Positions 42,329-52,491 of a DNA stretch of 64,000 bases are shown piece after piece. Position 1 is the first letter of the stretch. Each line of letters starts with the position of its first letter. The stretch spans positions 124,001 through 188,000 of the forward strand of contig QNQO01000461.1 of the NCBI GenBank assembly GCA_003290165.1, written 5' to 3'. A program made the translations under genes and the position numbers. Below the pieces are notes generated by a model, which was given only the letters and a program-made list of their open reading frames with translations, was not told the origin of the DNA and searched no databases. The DNA comes from Berberis thunbergii (Eukaryota; Streptophyta; Magnoliopsida; Ranunculales; Berberidaceae).

Positions 42329-42742
42329 ACAACCAAAAACATAACCTTGATGGAAAATAGGACCAAAATCTACCCTAATTGGATCTCATGAGAGATGTTC
42401 TATTCTATTGATCGCCTTGCCAAAAAAAAAAAAAAAAAAAAAAAATTATGTTTCTCTTGCACTTGCAAATTTTGAGAAAAAGTTTTGCACAGTGAGTATT
42501 GTGCCAAATAAAACAAGGATTTGACTTTTTGACACCAACATGTGTGCTAAAACACAATGACCACCCCATCCAATTTGAAGCACGTCATTATCTTTATATC
42601 TATCACCACAACCAACTTTTTAACACCACAAATATAAACTTTAATTTAAAATAATTTCTCCCTCCTCTTACCTTTTCTTCTCGGTAATGTAGCAGTAGCG
42701 ACAGTGTTCACCGCGCATTGTTAGCCGCACAGTCAACCTCAC

Positions 42743-43311
42743 TGATGCGTCAAAAAATCATCTTCCCTATGAGCTTGACCTGTAAAATAATTGTTAGACT
42801 TTCAAAGACAACCTTTTTGGCGGCTGAAGCTACTCCGATGTTTAAATCAGTAACTCTGTTAGAAGAATAAAGTAAATCTAGACAAAGCTCAGTTAAAGTT
42901 GCATACTTGTGTCGAATGTTCTCTTTACCTTTTATAATGGTCGCAAATAATTCTCTGCGTGACTTAAGCATGTGAGGCGCAATGGAAAGAGATGTTTCCT
43001 ATAACAATCTCCTCCTTAATGGAGAAGCGCAGTAGAGTCGTAACTCCCTCCATGACTCTTTTTGGTGCAACGTTCCTCTTATTTATAAGAGAATTTGTGT
43101 TGGGCCTGGATTTGGGTTGTGATTCATCTGGGCCTGAACTCGGGCCTCATTTGTGTCTTTTCGGTGGCGAGCCTTATCTAGGTCTCTGTAATTGGCTCTA
43201 CTCTTTCTGGGCTTTATGAGCTGACCCAATAGGTTGAGCGCTATATCCTCATGATGGGTTTATATGCCACGTGTACGGTCGTGATGATCGGTTTATTTTG
43301 ATGTATCATCA
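42743..43311 (-). repeat. Element F 3' LTR (left copy)
   Basis: Starts TGATGCGTCAAAA and ends GATGTATCATCA in plus-strand reading, collinear with 49298-49867 throughout (e.g. CTATGAGCTTGACCT, GCATGTGAGGCGCAATGG, ACTCCCTCCATGACTC). The purine tract on the minus strand lies directly outside it. Confidence 0.82.
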
Positions 43312-43840
43312 TCTACTCCCCCCTTAGTTAGTGGCAAGGAATGTGATTTCTCAAAATATGTCAAAATTTCACGAAATATTTATAATTTTGAAGTTACCGA
43401 AATCTCTTTCGAATTCTGAAATATGTCAAAAAATATCTGATAAAAGAAATAAATTTTTTAATCTCTATATATTTTAACATGCTATAATGTTATTTTAGTA
43501 TCAAAAGTTTGTTATGTGAGTAATTCTTATGTAATATGTAGTCTATATGACACTACGAGTCATGTGAGACTTTTTTTTTATATGGTATTTACGAATTAAG
43601 AATGTATAACTTATATTGTTAAATTCAACATCACAACCGAAATATTTACAATCTTTCCACACAAAACGAATATTTATTAAAATCAAGGGATCGAAATTAA
43701 GTCGAAAAACGAAATCACAGTCATTGGTTAGTGGGCATGCAGACATGGCCACTAACTTCATGTCGGTTTGTCTTTCAATTTCACCATTACCTTGTATTTA
43801 ATGCTATCAGTAGCTTTCCGCGAGTTGGTGTCTTGATTCT

Positions 43841-46302
43841 TTGTTTGTCTGTTCATTTTTTCGCACATTTTTGGGATTTCACATGGCCATTATATCTTGC
43901 ACGCTGTCCCATGAGTCGTCCCTTCATGCTCAGCTCTATAAAAAGATATGTGATGAATTCGTTTTCCCTTTTCACGCTTCTTTGAAATTATGGTTTGCTT
44001 ATTCCTTCATCTTTTTTGTTTTCATTGCTGGTTACATCGCACTGTACTCGTGCATGTTTTCTTCTGGCTTTCGATTCCCACTTTTGTAGCTGTTTTGGGA
44101 ATATCTAAACTTCCTCGGCATTCCTCTTGCCCAAATGGGCAATAATGGTTGGAAGTTGATGGTCTATTCTTACACGAGGGCTATTATATCCAATATTCCT
44201 TTGACTGTTAGGATTTTGCATTCAGTGGTTGGTCTGTTGGTGAACAGAGATATTTGCTTCCTTCGTTCTTCTGATTGTTTAAAGAAACTCAAGGACGACA
44301 TCTGCGATTGGTCGTGGTCTTGGTTTACACTTCCGTGAATTCCGGCTACTTTCGACTGCGAGGTCGTTTGATTTTTTGATCATTTGGAGTTTCCAACAAG
44401 CGGGAAAATCTTCTCTTAACCGCCGAGGAGCAGAAGATTAGTAACCGATTCTCGAAGCTTCATCGTTTTTCCTGTGAAGGCATTTCTTTTCGAGGGTATC
44501 CTGGAGCATAGAGGTTTATACTCTATGAGTGAAGCGGAACGAGCTTTATTTACTAGTTTTGTGCTAAGGCTTTTGTTGCTCGTGCTGGCGTTTGTTATGC
44601 TAGCATTCATTAGGAAGTGAGCTCAGACAGATGTGTTACGAATTTCGATGCTCCTGTTATTACCACAGTTCCTGCTCCGCCAAAAAAAAAAAACTTGTGT
44701 GGTCTACGAGTCCGTCAAGGCGATTATCGATAGATCTTGCTTATGTCCCGAGGACGAAACGATTTTCTAATCATGGTTCTGCTCGGCTTGTGTCCCGTCA
44801 GAATCCTATTCAAGAGTTACGGGGGATGCCTCTCACTCAAGTCCTTCCCACAATTATGTTGCAAAAGAGACCGTGAGTCTTTTGAGGAGGTTGAGGAGCT
44901 GAGGCTCGCGTTGAAAATGAGCGAGAAGGAGACTATTCGTCCGTTGGATGATAATGAAAAAGAGCTTCTTTCTGCTTATGGTGTCTTGGACACTACTGAG
45001 TTGTATAACGATGATCTTTGTGTCATTAATGAAAAAAATACTTCAGTTGGCTGTGGAACAGTCTAAAGACATCGGTGGTAGCCAGGGTCTCAAGGATCAT
45101 TCTCATTCTCCTTCAATTGACGTCAGTGAAGCAGTCGGGTTCTTAGTTTCTTATCATGTTCGTTAGGTTTCTCCTGCTCCAGTCGTTACTGTTATTCTTG
45201 CCCTTTCCACAGACGTTTCCCGACATGAAGGTAAAAGTGGTTTTTTCGTTGTTACTATTATTCCTTCTACCCTTCTAGCTGTCGGGGGTGGTTCTTTAGT
45301 GCTTCTGAATCTTCATTCGCGAATTGGTTGGACTGAGCCTGGCCTGAAAGATATCCGTCTCAAGTCAGATGACAAACTTTACTAGTTCACTAAGCTTGAT
45401 GTGCAAGATGGTGCATGCAGGTTGGTAAATGAATGGCACAGGCGGTCAGTGGAGAAGCCTTCGATGCCCGAGCTGAACCCATTTGATCATATTGACCATG
45501 GTCTTGAAAAGATAATGGACGGGATGGGTTATCTTGCTTATGCAGGGATGATAGGCTCGATCTATCGAGCTGGTCGTGATCAAGTCGCCTCTTTAGAGAG
45601 AAGGTTGGCTGCATTGTTGCTGGTGTTCTTGCATGTTCTTTATCAATTTGACGTGTTGAGATTGCAATGCACGGAATCGGAGAAGATCGCAGGGGCTGCT
45701 CGAAAGTCATTGATCGAAGCAAAAAGTATTTAGGCTGAGCTTGATTATTTGAAAGTCAAGTTGGATGGGATTCGTACCCGTTTACTTGATGTGGAAAAAG
45801 AGTTATGTGCTGAGAGGGCAGCTTTTGAAGAAGTTTCTTATGCTGAATTGGAGCAATCCGTTATTTGTGATATTGCTTAAAGGCGGGTGGAACAAATAAC
45901 TGCTTCGCTTAATGATGTCAAGGCAGATACTTCCCATATGCTTTCTACCGTTGAGGGGCAGCTTGTTGCGGCCAAAAATGAACTCACTGTTGCCAAGGAT
46001 AGGCTCTTTATTGTCGAAGCCGAAGATTAGAAGCAAGTTGTTGACGGATGGGTTGAGCTTCTTGACTATATCGAGGGGCTTGGTGAGGATTTCTCTATGT
46101 ACCGTCACTTGGTTGCTGAAGCCTTCGAGGACGATGATGTTGAAGAATTTGCTCCAATGGTTGAGGAGCCATTGTTTTCTCTATCCTTGAATGACCCAGA
46201 GCAGTTGCCTTCTCCCTCTATTGAGGAGGGTCCTTCCCCTGTTCCCGAGAGTGGTGATCCTGTAATTGTTTCACTTATTTATCTTCTTCTCCGAATGTAA
46301 CA
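43841..46302 (+). pseudogene. Antisense extra ORF of element F (gypsy-associated coiled-coil protein), broken
   Basis: Runs opposite to the element's gag. The N-terminal region (about 44060-44340) reads GFRFPLL, an in-frame stop, then FLGIPLAQMGNNGWKLMVYS, VRILHSVVGLLVNRD and LKKLKDDICDWSWSWF. This resembles the 'putative gypsy type transposon' domain (Pfam Transposase_28), which has the pattern GFRFPL...APNAWR. The C-terminal part (45401-46300) is helical and heptad-like (LERRLAALL; AELDYLKVKLDGIRTRLLDV; QLVAAKNELTVAKDRL) and ends in an acidic tail (EDDDVEEFAPMVEEP; SPSIEEGPSPVPESGD) at a TAA. Several stops and frame changes break it. A polyadenylation signal AATAAA follows at 46316, suggesting it once had its own plus-strand transcript. 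Its function is unknown in this family. Confidence 0.68.
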
Positions 46303-46315
46303 GAGTAGTATTATC

Positions 46316-46321
46316 AATAAA
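46316..46321 (+). promoter_or_regulatory. Polyadenylation signal after the antisense ORF
   Basis: AATAAA lies 14 bases after the TAA stop of the antisense ORF, on the same strand. Confidence 0.5.
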
Positions 46322-46630
46322 ATGAGCTTTGTTGTTTTTCCCAGTTCAGTTGTAGTCGTCATGTATTTTGCTCTGAATTCTTTTGTAGTTGTTTTCGTGC
46401 CTTGGCTCATCATATATTTAATGGTGGGCCAACATTGTTCTTCTTGATTTGCTGCAAGGCTTTTGCTTGTAGTTCATCAAATCATGTTGGTTTGCTCTTT
46501 TAATTCTTACTTCGTATATGCCAGCTCGCAGCCCTTGTGTTAAGCCATTATGTTCGTTGATCATCTCAACATCTTGGTCGACTCAAAACTTTTTTTGTCG
46601 AGTGGGTATATTTATTCAACTATGTTGGTG

Positions 46631-46970
46631 TCTCAATCGATTTGAAGTTTTTGTTTTCAGTTGACTCGGGTATCCGACTTTTACTTCAGTAATTCAATCG
46701 ATTCAAAGTTTTTGTGTTTAGTTGACCCGGGTGTCCAACTTTTACTTCGTTAAGTCGACATCCATCTCGGTCGATCCAAAGTTTTTGTATTTAGTTGACT
46801 CGGGTGTCCAACTTTTACTTCGTTAACTCGACATCTCGATCGAATCAAAGTGTTTGTGTTTAGTTGACTCTGGTGTCCAACTTTTACTTCGCTAATTTGA
46901 CATCTCGGCTGATTCGAAGTTTTTGTGTTTAGTTGACTTGGGTGTCCAACTTTTACTTCATGGTTGATCA
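46631..46970. repeat. Minisatellite of about 69 bp, five units
   Basis: Five units share AAGTTTTTGTGTTTAGTTGA, CTCGGGTGTCCAACTTTTAC and a TCGACATCTCGG-type linker. The TTGACTCGG landmark recurs at 46661, 46722, 46795, 46864 and 46933 (spacing 61, 73, 69, 69). It lies inside element F. Tandem repeats in this part of Tat elements are known and are thought to seed satellite DNA. Confidence 0.88.
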
Positions 46971-47298
46971 GACCAGAAGTTTATATATATCCAACTTTGA
47001 TCGTCGATTGCTTTGTGTGCTTGTCTTATTTTTTCGGAAAGAATGAGGATTTTGAATTCATAATCTCATTGATATTCCTTTTTGGATGTTTTCAACAGCC
47101 TTAACTGTTAAAACATTTACGCTAGCTCGGCGTTCGATTTGCTTTGTCTTCTTTCACTAGAGAATGATGTTTTTGTTTCCTTGTCTTTCTTTGTTTGATG
47201 TTGGTCTCGTATGTCGTATATGCTGTCATGACTGGCGGACTCAAAGTGTTTTTCCATTTGATAGCTTAATAGCACTGGCTTGTCCATTCATGTTTATG

Positions 47299-47418
47299 TC
47301 ATCACCAAATTGTTTGATCATGTTTTTGTCAACACCAAACTATCCAATCATGCGTACATCAGCACCAAATTGCCAATCACACTCACATCAGCACCAAATT
47401 GTCCAATCATGTTGATGT
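47299..47418. repeat. Second minisatellite, about 30 bp, four units
   Basis: The TCA-x-CACCAAA landmark recurs at 47299, 47329, 47359 and 47388. Units end CCAATCATG or similar. It lies between the first minisatellite and the end of gag. Confidence 0.82.
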
Positions 47419-47617
47419 TGGCTTCGTGTTTGGTGTCAACTATCAGGGTTCGATTGAATCTGTTGTTGTCAATTTTGTCGTTGGTGATTTGGGTTGAGCT
47501 TGCTTCTATTGATAGGTTCTTCGAATCATATTAATTGGTTGATGCAAGCTTCTCCATATTTCGTTCATTCGTGGGATGACTTGTATTGTTTTGTTAATTC
47601 TCTTGTTCTTATATAGA

Positions 47618-49192
47618 TCAGTTCGAGTGGAAAGTCTTTATCGTTCCTTCTGTGAGGTTGTGTACTTTGCTCCCTCCGGCTATGCAGTGTATGACGTATA
47701 TTAGTTCTCTGGACTGCTTTTTCGATCTAGTAGCATCGTCTTCCTTTTCCTTCCATGCGAGTTGTTTATCTAGCATTCTGATGAACTCATTGAGTCGGCC
47801 TTTCTGAACCCAGTGTTCGATTTCATCTTTTAGGTTGTAGCAGTCTTCAGTATCGTGCCCATAATCCTTATAAAAGGAACAATATTTATTTTTGTCTCTT
47901 CCTTCCAGGTCTCCTCTCATTCTATACGGCCAATTAACGTTATCCCATTTCGCTATCTGTTTCAGTATATTTGCTCGACTTTTTTTCAGAGTTGTATATG
48001 GCTTGTATGTGTTTTTCATCACACTCGTTACTTGCTCGTGTCGAGGCCTCGTTGGCTGTAGCTTCTTGAATTCTTGTCAATGGGAATTTCTCTTTCTGCC
48101 ATTTCAATGTTTTTTCGATTGATTGCTACCATCCTATTGTCTATCATCATGCCTTTTTTCCTCATTTCTTTCCCGTTTCTTTGAAAGACTTTCTTTTTCT
48201 TTGTCATTTTTCCTTCTGGACACCTTCATCTACTCAAGGGATATGTGTTTTTGTGCTATATTTAGCAAGTCTGCCATGCCTTTTGGAGGCTCCAGGTTAA
48301 GAGCATCAAAGAAGGTGTCTCTTTCAGTTCGGCTACAAAGGTTGCAGCGGCTGTTTCGTCGCTACATCTATCGATCATTCTTAGCTCGTTGGTAAAACTG
48401 GTGACATATTCCCATATTGTTTCTTCAGACTTCTACCTAATATGCAAAAGGTAGTGTGGCCCTTTCTTCATCCGCTAGCTCATGATGAATCTGGTAATGA
48501 AAACGATGGCCAAAGCTTTGAAGGAATCTATCAACCTTGGTGGTAGGTTGTTGAACCAATTCATTGTTGTGGATGTGAGGCTGATCGAGATTGACTTGTA
48601 TAAAATTGACTCTGCGGTTTCCTTCAAAGACATCATGGGTGGAAATGTCTCAAATGATCAGTTGGGTCTGTAGTACCATCATATACTTCGAACTTCGACA
48701 GAGTGAACTTTTTCGGCTTTGTCGTTTTCATAAGGGCGTCAAATAATTGTTGCTTTGCTAACTCGTACGGTATGTTTGGATCCGTGACTCCCATCCTGAA
48801 TGGAATTTCAGTGAGCGTCCCGTCACACAGTGGATTCTTACCTCGAGGGAGTTCGTCACTTTCAAAATTTCTATGTTGAAGTTCTGCTGCGATTTCGTCA
48901 CTTCCTCGAGTTTGGTTGGCAGAATTTTGTTGTGGTAGTGCCTGAACAGAATCGGCTGACTGAATGCACTCCTGGGTAATCTTTCCAGCAACTGGGTCAT
49001 GTGACTCATCTAAACCATTAGTAGGTCTACTCAAGGGTCCGAAACATCGTCACCAGATGTTTGGATCGTCTGGGCTACTATTGGTCCGATAATTCAGGCT
49101 GCTTCTTCTTCATGAACTGTCAGTAATGCATTGTTGTCAGTAGGAGAATTGTCTTGATCAATACTGAGTTGAGGATCTGCGGATTGTGCCAT
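47618..49192 (-). pseudogene. gag: Element F gag (Tat type), broken
   Basis: ATG at 49192 begins MAQSADPQLSIDQDNSPTDN. A stop follows soon after, and pieces in several frames continue: PKKFTLSKFEVYDGTTDPTD and HLRHF (about 48640-48730), a central capsid portion with stops (about 48100-48630, e.g. SISLTSTTMNWFNNLPPRLI and YVTSFTNELRMIDRC), and a C-terminal part (48022-47618) with YCSFYKDYGHDTEDCYNLKD, EIEHWVQKGRLNEF. The last is the Cys/His region typical of Tat-lineage Gag. The frame ends at the Gag/protease border; no protease, RT or integrase follows. Confidence 0.8.
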
Positions 49193-49274
49193 TTGCTCCG
49201 ACGACTCGTTGATCTTTTAGCGGGTTACGGTGAGTTTTGTCACTGTATGTATTGTTTTAGGTAGAAAACTCATC

Positions 49275-49296
49275 GTTCCCTACAGACAATGCCAAA
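49275..49296 (-). other. Element F primer-binding site, Tat type
   Basis: The minus strand reads TTTGGCATTGTCTGTAGGGA just inside the LTR, similar to the TGGCGCCGTCTGTGGGAA site common in Ogre/Retand-type elements. Confidence 0.7.
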
Positions 49297-49297
49297 C

Positions 49298-49867
49298 TCA
49301 CGCGTCCAAAAATATCCTCCTATGAGCTTGACCTACAGATCAATTGTTAGATTGCCAATGACCACTTTTTTTGTGGCCGAAGGCACTCTGATGCTTAAGT
49401 TAGTAACTCTGTTGGAAAAAGGAAGTAAATTTGAAAAAAAAACTCAGTTAAAGTTGCATACCTGTGTTGAATGTTTCCTTTACCTTTTATAATGGTTGCA
49501 GTTAATTCTCTGCATGACTAGAGCATGTGAGGCGCAATGGAAGGAAATGTTTTCTGTAACAGTCTCTTCCTTAATGAAGATGCATTCGTGAAGGCGTAAC
49601 TCCCTCCATGACTCTTTTTGGTGCAATATTCCTCTTCTTTATGAGAAAACTCGTGTCGGGCCTGAATTTGGGCTGTGATTAATCCGGGCTAGAACTCAGG
49701 CCTTGTTTGTGTCTTTTCAATGGCGGGCCTTATTTGGGCCTCTGTAATTTACTCTACTCTTCTTGGGCTTTATGAACTAGCCCAATAGGCTAGGCAATAT
49801 ATCCTCGTGATGGGTTTCTATGCCACATGTACGACTGTGATGATTAGTCTATTTTGATGTATCATTA
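49298..49867 (-). repeat. Element F 5' LTR (right copy)
   Basis: 570 bp collinear with 42743-43311. It starts TCACGCGTCC (the left copy has TGATGCGTCA) and ends TTGATGTATCATTA, followed by the target copy CTCAT. Confidence 0.8.
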
Positions 49868-49872
49868 CTCAT

Positions 49873-50918
49873 CATTCCACTTGCTCCACACAGCCCCACC
49901 ATCTTCTCCTTCGTTTCTTCTTCTTCTTCTCTCTTCTCCTCATTCTCTTATCTTCCTATTCTTCTCCGCCTTCTCAGAACAACAACAGGGACTGAGCAAC
50001 ATCAACCACCCCGCCAACGGCCGCACAACCCCTCCCCCTAATTTTTTCTATTATTATATTTTAAGTTTACATAACCATTAACGAGGTGCAATGCATATCG
50101 TTGAAAGAAAGAAAGTTTAACAACATGCAACACAAGACGTATTACGATCCCGGATACCACGATGTGTTCTATAAATTTGTGAGACATATTTCACAACGTG
50201 CATCGCACGTCCTTGAATTTCTTTTTTTCCCCTCCACCGTCGCAAAGGATCCCTGAGGATGGGTTCCCCACTCGCAAATGCTTGTGCAAGGGCTAAAGGG
50301 AAAAAAAAACATAGAATAGCAAAAGAAGGTGGGGTGGGGAAGGGCAGTATGGCAGGATACGAGTAGCGGCAGTGTAGGAATTGTTCATGAGAAGATAGGA
50401 TTAAAAGAGGGGGATAAGAAACAAAGGAGAAGAGGAACATAGGAACAAAATAGGAGGTGGTGCGATTGGCGGTAGTGGTGTTGGCGATGGCAGGGCGAGG
50501 TGGTGGTGTTGTTCATGATGAAAAATAGAGGGAGAAAGAGAAGATAGATGGTAGTGGTATATTTTTATTTATTTATTTATAATGATGGTGTTCTTTAGCA
50601 CATCAAAAAATTTGGGTGGTGTCATCCAACAGATATGGTGGTGTCAAAAAGTCAAAGCCATAAAACAATAACCTCCGAACTATTTGAAAACTCTAACAAT
50701 TAAGGAGTTTCTAGATAGGTTGGTTGTTGACTTCCGAGATGGGAGGAAGAAACTTTTCATGGAAAACTTTATCACATTTTAACTTGGAGGATGTTTCTCT
50801 AAATCACAATCACAAAATCATGACCCCTTTCATGTATTGCATTAAAGACAGTTTATAGTTTTGCTCTAGGATTCTTAAATTGCTATAGGTAAATGTTATG
50901 GAAATTTATAACTCTCTA
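49873..50918. other. No gene; right arm of the Mutator-like element and spacer
   Basis: A CT-rich stretch (49900-49980) and GGTGGTGG-rich sequence (50455-50515) are visible, without a supported coding region. From 50669 to 50918 I see nothing. Confidence 0.5.
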
Positions 50919-51590
50919 ATTATTTTAAGGGTCATTTGTGTATTCCTTCTTGGCCCTCATTAGGTCTCGAAATTCATTCAGACCTCCATTTTGAGTCTTG
51001 ATTGTTAAGTCAAGGCCTTGGACTAGTGGAAAACATCTCAACTTTTCTAATATCAAAATTGCCCTTACGTGAGCTATCAGTCCCTTGAAGATGCACAATC
51101 TCGAGATACTTTCACATGCCTACTTTGTATCTCAAGTTAAAATGAAGAGGAAATTAAAGAAGGTGGATAAAACAAAAACAAAACAAGACCTTCTTTCCAA
51201 CCATCCCTCATCTCTTCACAACACCTTCACCACCGTTACCACTAGAGATCTCACCATCTCCCTCTGACTCTTACTCTCTTCACAAACCCCCCCTCTATGA
51301 AAAAGGAGGGCTGGTTTGGAAAGAAGGGGTATTTGCCTTATTTAATCTCCCCCTTTAACTCAAGATATAAAGTAGGCACGTGAAAGTATGTCGATGTCGT
51401 GCATCTTCAAGGGACTGATGGTTCAAGTGAGTTGCACGCGAGGAAAATTTTAACATTAGAAAAGTTGGGATGTTTTCCGCTAGTCAAGACTCAAAATAGG
51501 GTTCTGACTGAATTTCGAGAACTAATGGAGGCCAAGAAGGAATACACAAAAACCAATGGGGGGCAACAAGTAAATAACCCTTATTTTATG
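50919..51590. mobile_element. Foldback MITE with long terminal inverted repeats
   Basis: About 670 bp with inverted arms of roughly 200 bp. The left arm (TTTGTGTATTCCTTCTTGGC; CTTTTCTAATATCAAAATT; TCAGTCCCTTGAAGATGCAC; TACTTTCACATGCCTACTTT) is repeated in reverse complement between about 51365 and 51565. Inner arms around 51190 and 51310 also pair (AGACCTTCTTTCCAACC with GGTTTGGAAAGAAGGGG). Both ends share an AAGGGT-ATTT motif. There is no transposase. The TSD is not clear. Confidence 0.7.
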
Positions 51591-52088
51591 TGGAATTCCT
51601 AAAATAAAATAAAATATAAAATAAAAATTTTACCAAAAAGAAAAACCACAAAAAAATTAAGACATGTTTTAAAAAATTACCCCTTGCTCTATAAGCAAGT
51701 GCCCAAAAAATAACTAAGGGGGCAGTTGCCCTGCTTCCCTTAAACTGAAATGGGGCTGACTTTCCAAGAAAACAGGACATCATCCAATGGCTTAAGAAAG
51801 TCCCTGAATAAGAGACTTCAGTATCTCCACAATAACTCACTCTACATCATGACTGGAGTTCTCAAAAATTTCCCATCATTTATAACCAGGTTCCCAGAAA
51901 ATAGCTAAGGGATCAGCTGCCATAATACCTTCCCTTAAACTGAAATGAGAGTAAAAATTTCCAAGAAACAAATAAGGTCTGGAACCCTACAGGATATCCC
52001 ACAATGGACTAAGCAAAGAAAGAAGACCATATCCTACAAGTGAAGGGGCAAGAAGGTGGTCCACAAACTTCCAATGGGAGTAAGTCTA
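51591..52088. other. No gene; contains a diverged direct duplication of about 191 bp
   Basis: CTAAGGGGGCAGTTGCC...CTTCCCTTAAACTGAAATG (from 51714) recurs as CTAAGGGATCAGCTGCC...CTTCCCTTAAACTGAAATG (from 51905), both followed by TTCCAAGAAA. No coding content. Confidence 0.55.
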
Positions 52089-52227
52089 GCCAATCAACCA
52101 TTTTTTGATTAGGGTATGGCTCTTTTACATTTTACCCATTCTCCTTAAAACATAGCCACAAATATCAATTATAGAAGGGGTAGAAGTGTAAAGAGCCCCA
52201 ACCCTAACTAAAAAATGATTGATAGCC
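52089..52227. mobile_element. Small MITE with terminal inverted repeats of about 45 bp
   Basis: 139 bp. The left arm GCCAATCAACCATTTTTTGA, TTAGGGTATGGCTCTTTTAC matches the reverse complement of the right arm (GGCTATCAATCATTTTTTAG, TTAGGGTTGGGGCTCTTTAC) over about 45 bp with few mismatches. There is no coding sequence. Confidence 0.7.
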
Positions 52228-52352
52228 TTTAATCTCTAGAATTGGGGTTAAAAGTAAGTAGATTATTGACAATGTGTAGCTAACAATCGACAACACATCA
52301 AACTACAAGCTTGTTAGCAAGTGGCTTATTGATAATTAAACGTTCGGTGATT

Positions 52353-52491
52353 CTAAATGGCGAGGAAACCAGCGAGGAAACGGGCGAGGGAGGGGGTGTG
52401 ACCATCCATCCCCCTCGAGATACGCGCCAGTGTGAATCTCGAGGGGGATGGAGGGTCAACCCCCTCCCTCACCCGTTTCATCGCCGCCTAG
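52353..52491. mobile_element. Palindromic GC-rich MITE, copy 2
   Basis: 139 bp, an almost complete palindrome: CTAAATGGCGAGGAAACCAG ... ACCCGTTTCATCGCCGCCTAG, with inner arms CATCCATCCCCCTCGAGA / TCTCGAGGGGGATGGAGG. It belongs to the same family as 25206-25395. Confidence 0.75.

Larger units (their letters stand above)
42743..49867 (-). mobile_element. Element F: Tat-like Ty3/gypsy element with antisense ORF, no pol
   Basis: A minus-strand element with LTRs of about 570 bp, near-identical 5-bp target copies (CTCAC 42738-42742; CTCAT 49868-49872), a Tat-type PBS (49275-49296) and a polypurine tract (AAGGGGGGAG on the minus strand, 43317-43326). Gag remnants occupy 47618-49192; pol is missing; two minisatellites and a plus-strand (antisense) ORF remnant fill the rest. 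Extra antisense ORFs and minisatellites near the 3' end are known in the Tat lineage (Ogre, Retand). The stretch 43312-43840 shows no gene. LTRs differ by about 17% in a 165-bp stretch by eye, making this the oldest dated element in the window. Confidence 0.8.
42517..50659. mobile_element. Non-autonomous Mutator-like element hosting a Tat retrotransposon
   Basis: The left end GGATTTGACTTTTTGACACC and the reverse complement of the right end GGCTTTGACTTTTTGACACC differ at one base. A 9-bp direct repeat ATAAAACAA flanks them (42508-42516 and 50660-50668), the length typical of Mutator-like elements. Without element F the element would be about 1.0 kb with no transposase (left arm 42517-42742, right arm 49873-50659), so it is non-autonomous. 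A second inverted block (GGTGGTGTCATCC near 50616) lies just inside the right end. The age is not known, but it must predate element F. Confidence 0.72.

Noticed and set aside
46631..47418. CRISPR-like array
   Set aside because: Units are contiguous tandem repeats without unique spacers, in a plant retrotransposon.
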